Of a stretch of 64,000 nucleotides of DNA, positions 36,386 to 44,879 are shown one piece after another. The notes below the pieces were generated by a model that did no database searches, was not told the origin of the DNA, and saw only the letters and a list, made by a program, of their open reading frames with translations. Position numbers and translations under genes: made by a program. The stretch's first letter is position 1; each line of letters starts with the position of its first letter. Source of the stretch: Anaerocolumna cellulosilytica (GTDB taxonomy: Bacteria; Bacillota; Clostridia; Lachnospirales; Lachnospiraceae); NCBI RefSeq assembly GCF_014218335.1, contig NZ_AP023367.1, positions 1,365,501 to 1,429,500 on the forward strand. The letters are read 5' to 3'.

Positions 36386-37429
36386 ATGAACAAAAAAATA
36401 TTAAAAAAAGCTATATCGATTTTCATCTGTATAATTTTGGTACTATTACCTAATATAAATTATGCAAATGCGGCTTCCAGTAAAGAACTCGTTGATAATT
36501 TAGATTACTTGAAACTTAATAAGAAAATATTAAATGAAATAGATAACAATACAGCACCTGAAGTAATAATAGAAAATCTTAGCGTAGATGAAATTAATAT
36601 CCTTCAAAGTGCATATGAAACGAGTACAGAAAGTACCTACACAGGTTTCAATGGAGAAGTAACAAATAATCCTGAAATTCAAATAATTGATAACTTGGCT
36701 TCGGAATATTATGAGTATTATGTTGTATATGGTGAATTGCCGAAAATAGATAGCGAATATACTCCGTTAGCAGATAATTATTTAATGGATAACAACACAT
36801 TTATAACCACAAATTCCTATGCAGGAGATTATTCAGAATTGATGAAACAACTAGGGTATACATTTACACTAAGCGATATTGCTATGCATTTGGTGCAAAT
36901 AGGAAATTATTTAAATATTGGTAGTGCATTACCCTTTTTAAATCTCGTTGCACTAATTGTTGGGATGGGGTTTATTGTAATTGGAACAATAGCGATAGCA
37001 TATTCGGCTGTGGCAGTGGGGGCTAATAACTTAATTTTACAATGGTATACTAATGCATCAGTTAATTTAACACTTGCTAGGCAAAATACAGCAGCAATCA
37101 TTGCTCAGAGAGAAAATGGTGCTAAATATTGGAGGGCTTACTTAGCCAACTGGGGAGGTTTGGGAGGAATTAGAGTAGGTGATCCAATATCATTAGAAAC
37201 AGCTGCATCATTAATACGAGTAAATACAATGAGTACGAATGTATTTACATATGATTATTTCTACGCTATTACTGCAGCTAATGCAGCTTATGGTTATGGC
37301 GCATCAGGCCCTGAATGCCATAATAGTGTATATCTATTGAATTTTCAACATGTACATGCGCTATTGAGCCCCAATATAAATCATCATGGAAAAAGCCATA
37401 TATTCTTTGCTTTTCCAGTATACTTTTAA
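36386..37429 (+). CDS. Secreted protein of unknown function, possible toxin
   Basis: The start is ATG 36386 behind AAAGGGG. The 347-residue product has a signal peptide (KK-rich start, hydrophobic residues 9-25, ANAAS cleavage region). A charged region follows, then a long hydrophobic stretch at about residues 185-215, and a C-terminal part rich in Gly, Asn and His. The last 40 residues (CHNSVYLLNFQHVHALL, then NHHGKSHIFF) resemble the HxH...H-phi-FFG ends of putative secreted toxins of Firmicutes. It is followed 19 bp later by a cytosolic partner. No family was firmly recognised. Confidence 0.6.
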   Translation: MNKKILKKAISIFICIILVLLPNINYANAASSKELVDNLDYLKLNKKILNEIDNNTAPEVIIENLSVDEINILQSAYETSTESTYTGFNGEVTNNPEIQIIDNLASEYYEYYVVYGELPKIDSEYTPLADNYLMDNNTFITTNSYAGDYSELMKQLGYTFTLSDIAMHLVQIGNYLNIGSALPFLNLVALIVGMGFIVIGTIAIAYSAVAVGANNLILQWYTNASVNLTLARQNTAAIIAQRENGAKYWRAYLANWGGLGGIRVGDPISLETAASLIRVNTMSTNVFTYDYFYAITAANAAYGYGASGPECHNSVYLLNFQHVHALLSPNINHHGKSHIFFAFPVYF

Positions 37430-37448
37430 GCTTTCACGAGGAATTGAA

Positions 37449-38138
37449 ATGATAAATCTAGAATTACAATATTTGGGTGATATTTGTTCCGTTCTATTTA
37501 CGATAGATAAGGAATTAAAGGAAGTTTATGGAGAATATATAAAAAACAATATACTTTATGTTAAGCCGGATTTTAGTTGTAATGATGTAGAACATAATAA
37601 GTTTCTAAAAGAGAGATTATTGAATTTACAATCACACTTATATTTAAATAAAGGTGAATATAAATCAATCTTTGATTATAAAAGATTGACATCACTTTTA
37701 CAATATATGTATCAGATAAAATCTATGTCAAAAACACAAGAAAAAGTACAACTAAACAAATACAGTATTCCTGATTTAATAGGCTTTGAATTTTGTGATG
37801 GACACTTATTTAAAGTGGAACTTGATAAAAATGAGAATACTTGTAAAGTATGTATAGGTGATGTGTTAAGTTATGATGATAAAAGACGTATGAAACAAAC
37901 TGATGTTGAGATCAATAATATAGAGTTGAAATTCAATAATGTTAAGTTTATTAAAATTAACAAAAAAATAGAAACTAAAGAGTCAAGTTATAATAAAATA
38001 CGAGAGTGGTGTACCTATAAAAATATGGATGACAATTATGTATTTGATTTAGTTTGCTTGACAGTAGATGAACCACTTTATATGACAATAGTATTCTCAG
38101 ATGTAGCAGTGTCATATTTTAATCGGGCAGTTAATTAA
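37449..38138 (+). CDS. Cytosolic protein of unknown function, possible immunity partner
   Basis: The start is ATG 37449, with GAGGAATTG upstream; an earlier ATG overlaps the preceding gene and has no ribosome site. The 229-residue product has no signal or membrane segment and is rich in Lys, Asp, Asn and Tyr. A helical N-terminal part precedes a mostly beta C-terminal half. The close linkage, order and contrasting location fit an immunity protein for the secreted product upstream. No homologue is recognised, so the role is inferred from context only. Confidence 0.6.
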   Translation: MINLELQYLGDICSVLFTIDKELKEVYGEYIKNNILYVKPDFSCNDVEHNKFLKERLLNLQSHLYLNKGEYKSIFDYKRLTSLLQYMYQIKSMSKTQEKVQLNKYSIPDLIGFEFCDGHLFKVELDKNENTCKVCIGDVLSYDDKRRMKQTDVEINNIELKFNNVKFIKINKKIETKESSYNKIREWCTYKNMDDNYVFDLVCLTVDEPLYMTIVFSDVAVSYFNRAVN

Positions 38139-38189
38139 AATGAAATAACTCAATATATGTCTTTAACTGTTAGGTAAGCAAAGATTTTT

Positions 38190-38225
38190 ATGTACCGCCA
38201 ATTACAATTGTAGTTGGCGGTACAT
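38190..38225. terminator. Strong terminator after the gene pair
   Basis: ATGTACCGCCAA and TTGGCGGTACAT pair perfectly around a 12-nt loop. AAATTTTTC follows on the plus strand, and T-rich sequence precedes it, so both directions may be served. Confidence 0.8.
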
Positions 38226-38267
38226 AAATTTTTCTTAAACTATAATCCATTATAAAAAATTACTATA

Positions 38268-38417
38268 CTATTTGTTATTTGCAAAAAGCTTGCCAATGCA
38301 ATTTGTTACAAAGACAATGGTAACAATAAGTACTCCGGCAATGCAAACATACTTTACTATCTTTGTCACATCTACATTTACAGAACTTCCTGTTGAAAGA
38401 TTACATTTTTCTGACAT
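38268..38417 (-). CDS. Small membrane protein, 49 residues
   Basis: AAAGGAGG lies 5 bases before the ATG at 38417, one of the best ribosome sites in the window. The product starts MSEKCNLSTGSSVNVDVTK and has one membrane helix (about residues 20-38, IVKYVCIAGVLIVTIVF). It ends IGKLFANNK. Cys residues lie at 5, 25 and 40. It sits just after the LUD-domain gene on the same strand and could be co-transcribed with it. Function unknown. Confidence 0.7.
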   Translation of the reverse strand: MSEKCNLSTGSSVNVDVTKIVKYVCIAGVLIVTIVFVTNCIGKLFANNK

Positions 38418-38474
38418 AAGTTACCTCCTTTACTTTTCCTGTATTATGTCAATATTAAGCCTATATTATATTAG

Positions 38475-39110
38475 TTAAAAACCAAGTTCTTCTCCAACCA
38501 GAATGACTTTTATCCTGCCGGGGATGCGTGATTTTCTGGTTATGACTATTTCACAACAGATACAGTCTTCACTTAAACAGTTGGCACACCTGCCAAGTTC
38601 TGCGCAGGGTGTTTTTAAGGAAAGCCTGACCGTATTTGGAGGAGTTGCCATATTACGTACCCGCTCAATTCCAGTATTTACGTCTGTTACAATTTTATTC
38701 ATACCGGCGATGATGATGACGTTTTTAGGACCGGTAATAAGACAGGCAACCCGGTTACCGCCTCCGTCAATATTTATTAACTGACCGTCCAGTGTAATTG
38801 CATTGGAGCTCATAAAGTAATAATCAGAAGTAACAATTTTGGCATATAATTTGTCTCTCTCTTCCGGTGACTGTATGGAAAACCTATCGTACAATATGTA
38901 GTCTGAAGCTTTTAAATCATCTAGAAGGCCAATTTCACTTAAAGTTTCTGAACCACCCCAGGAGATGGAACAATCCGGTGTAAGAAAGCGCTTCGCCATT
39001 GCCAAAGCTTCTGTACGGTTATCACAATAATAACCTTCAATTCCTCTTAAGTTGAATTTTTCAATTAAGCTGTCAGAGAGATTCTCATAATACTGCTTTT
39101 TAGGTGACAT
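38475..39110 (-). CDS. LUD-domain protein (LutC/YkgG-like)
   Basis: The start is ATG 39110, with GGAGG 5 bases upstream. The 211-residue protein matches the LUD domain (DUF162, PF02589) with SISWGGSETLSEIG, DGQLINIDGGGNRVA and GPKNVIIIAGMNKIV. A Cys-rich segment near the C-terminus (CAELGRCANCLSEDCICC) could hold an Fe-S or zinc site. Relatives belong to lactate utilisation complexes, but no lutA or lutB partners are here. It is probably a stand-alone member, common in clostridia. Confidence 0.85.
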   Translation of the reverse strand: MSPKKQYYENLSDSLIEKFNLRGIEGYYCDNRTEALAMAKRFLTPDCSISWGGSETLSEIGLLDDLKASDYILYDRFSIQSPEERDKLYAKIVTSDYYFMSSNAITLDGQLINIDGGGNRVACLITGPKNVIIIAGMNKIVTDVNTGIERVRNMATPPNTVRLSLKTPCAELGRCANCLSEDCICCEIVITRKSRIPGRIKVILVGEELGF

Positions 39111-39283
39111 AATATCCTCCATTTTTATTCTAAAATTTTCTATATAGAAATTTCGATGCATTCATTGCATACTTTATTGTAACAAAGCTTATGCTTTCAT
39201 GGGTAAGAACACGTAGTTCCTCAATATGTGATATTAACCCATTACTTTAAATAAGTCAGGAGAGTATCTAAAAGTACCAGCTA

Positions 39284-40168
39284 TTATCTGTCATATTTGC
39301 GTATAAAACAGACACCTACTGCACCAGGTCCAGTATAGGTTCCAATGGTTACTCCGATTTGAAATAAAGGATAGTCGATGTTTCGTCCAATTAATTCTTC
39401 AACCTGGCTCTTTACATAGAGTGAATCTTCTTCTGTTGTAGCATTAGCAATACAAAAATCGTAATCGTCATATTTTTCGCCGGTTTCATTGAAGTATTCA
39501 ACAGTCATATCAAGAATCTTTTGTAAGGATTTTTTTCGGCCTCTTACATTGGAATAAGGTATTAATTCTGCATCTTTTAATTGAATCAGAGGCTTTAAAT
39601 TGAGCATAGCACCTGCTAAAGAGGTTACCTTCCCGATACGCCCTCCCTTTGTAAGGTATTCCAAGGTATCTACAGTAAACATAATTCTAGCAGTCTGCTT
39701 AATTTTATTCAGCCTTTCTATATTTTGCTCTAAAGTATATCCAGCTTGTTTCATATATGCAGCCTGCATAAGTACAATTCCTTCGCCTCCGGTTGCCTGG
39801 ATGGAATCTAGTATTTCAATAACGGCATCGGGATATTTTTCATTAAGAATAAGCTTTGCATTTACCGCAGACTGATAGGAACCACTGAATTTTTGAGTCA
39901 GGCATAAACAAAAGACATCTTTGCCTTCTTTTAAAACAGGTTCAAAGGAATTTATATAGTCCTGTACAGAAGGAAGAGAAGTCTTTGGAAAAACTTTTTC
40001 GTTAAGAAGTACATCATAAAACTTCCGATTGCTGATTTCTACATTTTCTTTAAAGTAATTTTCTTTGTCAAAAGTGATGTAGAAAGGTATCAGAGTTATA
40101 TTATGAAGCTTTAGTAATTCTTCCGGGGTATCACAAGAGGAATCACTGAATATATGATAATCGCGCAT
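39284..40168 (-). CDS. DegV family fatty-acid-binding protein
   Basis: The 294-residue protein has the DegV pattern: IFSDSSCDTPEELL at the start, FPKTSLPSVQDYIN, the TQKFSGSYQSA loop, TLEYLTKGGRIGKV and a C-terminal FQIGVTIGTYTGPGAVGV. DegV (FakB) proteins bind fatty acids for phosphorylation by FakA. No fakA gene is in the window. AAGGAG precedes the ATG. Confidence 0.93.
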   Translation of the reverse strand: MRDYHIFSDSSCDTPEELLKLHNITLIPFYITFDKENYFKENVEISNRKFYDVLLNEKVFPKTSLPSVQDYINSFEPVLKEGKDVFCLCLTQKFSGSYQSAVNAKLILNEKYPDAVIEILDSIQATGGEGIVLMQAAYMKQAGYTLEQNIERLNKIKQTARIMFTVDTLEYLTKGGRIGKVTSLAGAMLNLKPLIQLKDAELIPYSNVRGRKKSLQKILDMTVEYFNETGEKYDDYDFCIANATTEEDSLYVKSQVEELIGRNIDYPLFQIGVTIGTYTGPGAVGVCFIRKYDR

Positions 40169-40432
40169 GGTTATCTCCTTGTTGTTGTTTTCTAAACAAT
40201 ATTCTATACACTATTATAGCGAATCCCTGTTTAAATGTACAGTGGTAATCTGCCGAACTTAAATGCTAAAACACTTTGCGGCAAATTGTTAACTCTTTAA
40301 AAAAGTATAAAATTATGTTATCATTATATGAATGAAATTATGATCAGTGATATATAGTCAGGTAATTATAATCAGTGTTAGTAATTAAACAGCCTGCTAA
40401 AGGCAGGACTAGATTGGAAAGTTGGATATTAC

Positions 40433-42553
40433 ATGTCAAAAAGTTTATACATATCAGAAAAACCAAGTGTAGCACAGGAATTTGCAAAAGCCCTGAAGGA
40501 AAACTTTAAAAAACACGATGGGTATATGGAGTCGGATTCCGCAATTGTTACCTGGTGTGTAGGACATCTTGTTACCATGAGTTATCCGGAAAGTTATGAT
40601 CCCGCACTAAAGCGCTGGAGTCTTGAGACGATTCCTTTTTTGCCAAAAGAATTCCGGTATGAGATTATTCCGAATGTAAAAAAGCAATTTCAGACTGTAA
40701 AAGACCTGCTAAACCGTAAGGATGTTAGCTGCATATATGTATGTACTGACTCCGGGCGCGAAGGGGAATACATATACAGGCTGGTAGACCAGTTAGCTAA
40801 GGTACCTGCCGGAAAAGAAAAACGCAGAGTATGGATTGATTCCCAGACAGAGGAAGAAATTCTAAGAGGAATCAAGGAAGCCAAGGACTTGTCCGCGTAT
40901 GATAACTTATCCGATGCCGCTTATCTGAGGGCAAAGGAGGATTATCTCATGGGTATTAATTTCTCAAGGGTTCTGACTTTAAAATATGGGCAGAATGTAA
41001 CCAATTATCTGGGAAGTCAGAAACGCTCAGCAATCTCTGTGGGTAGAGTAATGACCTGTGTTCTTGGTATGGTGGTACGCAGAGAGCGTGAGATCAGAGA
41101 ATTTGTTAAGACGCCCTTCTACCGTGTGCTAAACACTCTGGATGCTTCCGGTAGAAGCTTTGAGGGAGAATTTCGGGCAGTTGAAGGTTCTAAATACTTC
41201 AATTCTCTTCTATTATATAAGGAAAACGGTTTTAAAGAGCAAAAGGATGCAAAGAATTTAATCGGAGAACTCTTAGACAGAGAACCAAATCTCCTTGAAA
41301 AACAGGAGAATAGCAAAAACAGTTATGTGGATACCATTTCAGACGAGGAGAACCAGGAAGCGGAAATAACGAACCTGGAAAAGAAGAAAGAGAATAAAAA
41401 TCCCCCTTTATTATTTAATCTGGCTGAATTGCAGAATGAATGTTCCAGACTGTTTAAAATCAGTCCGGATGAAACACTTAAAATAACACAGGAATTATAT
41501 GAAAAGAAATTGGTGACCTATCCAAGAACAGATGCCAGAGTATTATCGACTGCTGTCAGTAAGGAGATACATAAAAATATTGGGGGACTTAAGGGGTATG
41601 TACACAGCAGAGAGTATGCTTTGGAAATCCTGACGAAAGGCAGCTATAAAAATATTGCAAAAACCAGATATGTAAACGATAAGCAAATAACGGATCATTA
41701 TGCTATTATTCCTACTGGCCAAGGTTTAAACAGCTTAAATTCTCTGTCGGCAACGGCGGCCAAAGTATATGAGGTAATTGTAAGAAGATTCTTGTGCATA
41801 TTTTATCCGCCTGCGGTTTATCAAAAGATAAATCTTACGACCAGGATGAAAACAGAGTCTTTTTTCTCCTCCTTTAAAGTGTTACTGGATGAAGGCTACT
41901 TAAGAGTTGCCATCAATTCCTTTGACAAACGTCAGGAAAAGGCGGGTCAGGTAAATAAAGAAAACCCATCAATAGAAGCAGGTAATACTTCTGAGAAGGA
42001 GAATTCTGGTGAGGAAAGCTTTGATACTGATTTTATGGACATTATAAAAGGATTAAAAAAAGGAATGCAACTACCTGTTAAAGCCATGACTATCAAAGAA
42101 GGGGAAACTGCTCCGCCAAAGCGTTATAGCTCCGGTTCTATGATTCTTGCGATGGAAAATGCAGGGCAATTAATTGAGGATGAAGAACTAAGGGCGCAGA
42201 TAAAAGGAAGTGGAATCGGAACCAGTGCGACCAGGGCAGAAATACTTAATAAACTTGTAAAAATTGAATATTTGGCCTTGAATAAGAAGACACAGATTGT
42301 TACCCCTACTCTTTTTGGAGAAATGATTTACGATGTAGTAAATTCCTCTATAAGGTCTTTGTTAAATCCAGAATTAACTGCAAGCTGGGAAAAAGGCCTT
42401 ACCATGGTTTCTGACGGAAGTATTACGAAAGAAGAATACATGGAGAAGTTAGAAGGATTTGTAAGCCGCCTCACGAACGGCGTAAAGGGACTGAATAACC
42501 AGTACGTATTAAATGCCTGTTTTAAAGAGATATCTGCTAATTATAAAAAGTAA
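40433..42553 (+). CDS. topB: DNA topoisomerase III
   Basis: The 706-residue type IA topoisomerase has an N-terminal Toprim domain (LYISEKPSVAQEFA, CTDSGREGEYIYR) and active-site Tyr363 in TYPRTDAR. The C-terminal part has GTSATRAEILNKL and no zinc fingers, as usual for TopB of Firmicutes. A charged, low-complexity insertion lies at about residues 500-530. It relaxes and decatenates DNA. The next gene, 42 bp downstream, may be co-transcribed. Confidence 0.93.
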   Translation: MSKSLYISEKPSVAQEFAKALKENFKKHDGYMESDSAIVTWCVGHLVTMSYPESYDPALKRWSLETIPFLPKEFRYEIIPNVKKQFQTVKDLLNRKDVSCIYVCTDSGREGEYIYRLVDQLAKVPAGKEKRRVWIDSQTEEEILRGIKEAKDLSAYDNLSDAAYLRAKEDYLMGINFSRVLTLKYGQNVTNYLGSQKRSAISVGRVMTCVLGMVVRREREIREFVKTPFYRVLNTLDASGRSFEGEFRAVEGSKYFNSLLLYKENGFKEQKDAKNLIGELLDREPNLLEKQENSKNSYVDTISDEENQEAEITNLEKKKENKNPPLLFNLAELQNECSRLFKISPDETLKITQELYEKKLVTYPRTDARVLSTAVSKEIHKNIGGLKGYVHSREYALEILTKGSYKNIAKTRYVNDKQITDHYAIIPTGQGLNSLNSLSATAAKVYEVIVRRFLCIFYPPAVYQKINLTTRMKTESFFSSFKVLLDEGYLRVAINSFDKRQEKAGQVNKENPSIEAGNTSEKENSGEESFDTDFMDIIKGLKKGMQLPVKAMTIKEGETAPPKRYSSGSMILAMENAGQLIEDEELRAQIKGSGIGTSATRAEILNKLVKIEYLALNKKTQIVTPTLFGEMIYDVVNSSIRSLLNPELTASWEKGLTMVSDGSITKEEYMEKLEGFVSRLTNGVKGLNNQYVLNACFKEISANYKK

Positions 42554-42595
42554 GAAGGTAAAAACAAACTTATTATAGAAAGGATAGTGCAGAAC

Positions 42596-43270
42596 ATGTA
42601 TAATAAGATGCTTATAAAAGAAAATTATGATTTGACAAAGACCATTGCAGCAAAGCTATTGGAGGAAGCGGACTATCCATGGGAAGTTCTTCCGCGTATT
42701 GGTGAATTCATACTATCCTTGGGAAAGGAACTTCCAGAAGAGGAATATGAAAAAAGAGGAGAAGATGTTTGGATTGCAAAAAGCGCTAAAGTAGCCCCTT
42801 CCGCTTTTATTAATGGTCCTGCCATAATTGGTAAAAATTCTGAAATCAGGCACTGTGCTTACATCCGAGGTAATGCAATTGTGGGTGAAGGTGCTGTAGT
42901 AGGCAATTCTACAGAAATAAAAAATGTTATACTATTTGATAAGGTGCAGGTACCACATTATAATTACGTCGGTGATTCTATATTGGGGTATAAAGCGCAT
43001 ATGGGTGCAGGTTCCATCACTTCTAATGTAAAATCAGACAAAACACTGGTAACTATTAATTGTGAGGGGGAAAAGGTAGTAACCGGTCTTAAAAAGATGG
43101 GAGCTATGCTTGGGGATAACGTTGAAATTGGCTGTAACAGTGTTTTAAATCCGGGAACGGTGGTAGGACATGGTGCACAAGTGTATCCCCTTTCTATGGT
43201 AAGAGGTTTTGTTAAGGCTGATAGTATATATAAAAAACAGGGTGAAATAGTAGAAATTAAAAATAGATAG
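42596..43270 (+). CDS. Left-handed beta-helix acyltransferase-like protein
   Basis: The start is ATG 42596, 10 bases after AAAGGAT. The 224-residue protein has a helical N-terminal segment (residues 1-50). Hexapeptide repeats follow (VAPSAFINGPAIIGKNSEIRH, YIRGNAIVGEGAVVGNST), as in the C-terminal half of GlmU-type and sugar acetyltransferases. The nucleotidyltransferase domain is absent. Such clostridial proteins are often annotated as UDP-N-acetylglucosamine pyrophosphorylase-related. The substrate is unknown. Confidence 0.8.
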   Translation: MYNKMLIKENYDLTKTIAAKLLEEADYPWEVLPRIGEFILSLGKELPEEEYEKRGEDVWIAKSAKVAPSAFINGPAIIGKNSEIRHCAYIRGNAIVGEGAVVGNSTEIKNVILFDKVQVPHYNYVGDSILGYKAHMGAGSITSNVKSDKTLVTINCEGEKVVTGLKKMGAMLGDNVEIGCNSVLNPGTVVGHGAQVYPLSMVRGFVKADSIYKKQGEIVEIKNR

Positions 43271-43348
43271 CGAGAGTTGACTAGATTAATTCATACATGA
43301 TCTAAAGTTTTATAAGCTGTGACTTAGAAGTTTATATTGATAAGGTGA

Positions 43349-43450
43349 ATACGGGGACTCGCGTGGTCCCTGTATTTTTTAAAACTGAATTTTATCTGTC
43401 TTAAGCTGTAAGGATATAAAATACAAGGTTTTTGTATATTTTATCCTTAA
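43349..43450 (+). terminator. Tandem terminators after the beta-helix gene
   Basis: The first (43349-43380) has ATACGGGGAC and GTCCCTGTAT arms with TTTTTT. The second (about 43411-43447) pairs GGATATAAAATACAA with TTGTATATTTTATCC. They insulate the pectin locus that follows. Confidence 0.75.
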
Positions 43451-43478
43451 AAAAGGAGGTAAATACATCATTTAGGAT

Positions 43479-43532
43479 AAAATGAACTATGAAAAAAATG
43501 AATCTTTCTTTTTTTAGGATAATTAGTATAAT
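43479..43532 (+). promoter_or_regulatory. Pectin-locus operator and promoter, copy 1
   Basis: A 29-bp sequence (43479-43507) is repeated exactly at 49727-49755. It contains the direct repeat AATGAAC-N9-AATGAAT, a typical AraC-type layout. TATAAT at 43527-43532 lies 48 bp after its start, so the operator abuts the -35 region as expected for an activator. It precedes the GH105 gene. Confidence 0.7.
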
Positions 43533-43663
43533 GAAATAGCAGAAATAAACTCAATAATTGGAGTTGTCATAGTTGTTATAAATTAATATCTACATCTTCG
43601 AAATCGAATAAGAACTTAGATGTATGTATCATGTAAGGTATATGATAATTCTACAGAGAAGGG

Positions 43664-44776
43664 ATGAATTGGCACGTGAATACGGAAAAATTGAATCGGT
43701 ATATTAAAGAATACTTGATGGATTATAAACGATACAGAGAAAAAGAATGGTGTTATGAAGATGGCTGTGTTTATATTGGGGCAAAAGCTATGTATGAAGC
43801 TACAAAAGATGAATTCTATATTAATTTTTTAATAAAGAACATAGATACTTTTATAGCTGAGGATGGTGAAATTCAAGGTTACGATTTAATGACTTATAAT
43901 TTGGACAACATGAATGCCGGAAAAATTTTATTTTTTTTATATGACCATACGGGCAAGGAAAAATATAGAAAAGCCATAGAGACTATGATGAACCAGTTGA
44001 AAGTACAACCCAGAACAGAATGTGGGAACTTCTGGCATAAAAAAATATATCCTAACCAAATATGGTTGGATGGACTTTATATGGCACAACCTTTTTACAT
44101 GGAATATGAAACGAGATATAATAAACAGGAAAACTACGCGGATATCGTAAAACAATTTAAAAATGTACGATATCTGTTGTATAATGAATCAAAGCAATTA
44201 TATTATCATGCATATGATGAAACCCGAACCAGAATCTGGGCAAATCCAGCAAACGGTTGCTCTCCTAACTTCTGGCTGCGTTCTATGGGATGGTATTTAA
44301 TGGCATTAATAGATACATATGATAAGGCTTCCGAACAGATATACGAACACTACAGAGTGTTTAAAGACCTGCTAAAAGAAGCACTACAGGGCATATTAAA
44401 ATACCAGGACTCTAGTACCAAGCTATTCTATCAGTTAATTGATTTACCGGAACAAGAGGGTAATTATCTGGAAACTTCAGGCAGTATTATGATTGGTTAT
44501 GCCTTACTTAAGGGAAGCCGCTTAGAGGCATTGCTATCGGAAAAATACCGCTATAGAGGAGAAGAAATATTAGATTCTCTTATTGAAAATCGAATAGTGG
44601 AGCGTGATGGTAAGCTTCATCTTACCCAGATATGTGCGGTAGCGGGACTAGGACCTGATAAGGAAAGAGATGGAAGTATCGCCTATTACCTGTCTGAGCC
44701 AATTAATGAAGATGATCAGAAGGCAGCAGGACCACTTATGATGTTGTATAGTGAGTATTTGAAACTGAATCAATAA
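43664..44776 (+). CDS. GH88/GH105 unsaturated rhamnogalacturonyl hydrolase (YteR-like)
   Basis: The 370-residue protein is a six-hairpin glycosidase of the YteR/YesR type. The WLDGLYMAQPF segment holds the expected catalytic Asp, and SPNFWLRSMGWYLMALIDTYD is also typical. It removes the unsaturated galacturonyl end from rhamnogalacturonan oligomers. No signal peptide is present, so it works in the cytoplasm. The start is uncertain: ATG 43664 is close to GAAGGG, and GTG 43676 is an alternative. It is the first gene of the pectin operon. Confidence 0.88.
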   Translation: MNWHVNTEKLNRYIKEYLMDYKRYREKEWCYEDGCVYIGAKAMYEATKDEFYINFLIKNIDTFIAEDGEIQGYDLMTYNLDNMNAGKILFFLYDHTGKEKYRKAIETMMNQLKVQPRTECGNFWHKKIYPNQIWLDGLYMAQPFYMEYETRYNKQENYADIVKQFKNVRYLLYNESKQLYYHAYDETRTRIWANPANGCSPNFWLRSMGWYLMALIDTYDKASEQIYEHYRVFKDLLKEALQGILKYQDSSTKLFYQLIDLPEQEGNYLETSGSIMIGYALLKGSRLEALLSEKYRYRGEEILDSLIENRIVERDGKLHLTQICAVAGLGPDKERDGSIAYYLSEPINEDDQKAAGPLMMLYSEYLKLNQ

Positions 44777-44781
44777 AGGAA

Positions 44782-44878
44782 GGCATGCAATAGGAGCCAG
44801 ATAGAACAATGAGTTATATTTTTTATTCTTCTGTTTGGAAGTATGGCAAGCAAGCTTGCGGTATGCATGGAGTATTAG
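44782..44878 (+). repeat. Hairpin/GGAG repeat pair before the GH28 gene
   Basis: A partial tail GGCATGCAATAGGAGCCA (44782-44799) is followed by a complete element (44841-44878): GTATG, stem GCAAGC/GCTTGC, then GGTATGCATGGAGTATT. GGAG of the second tail lies 7 bases before the ATG of the GH28 gene. Confidence 0.55.
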
Positions 44879-44879
44879 A

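Noticed and set aside
38272-38478. 68-residue plus-strand ORF
   Set aside because: It is the antisense shadow of the well-supported 49-residue membrane protein gene on the minus strand.
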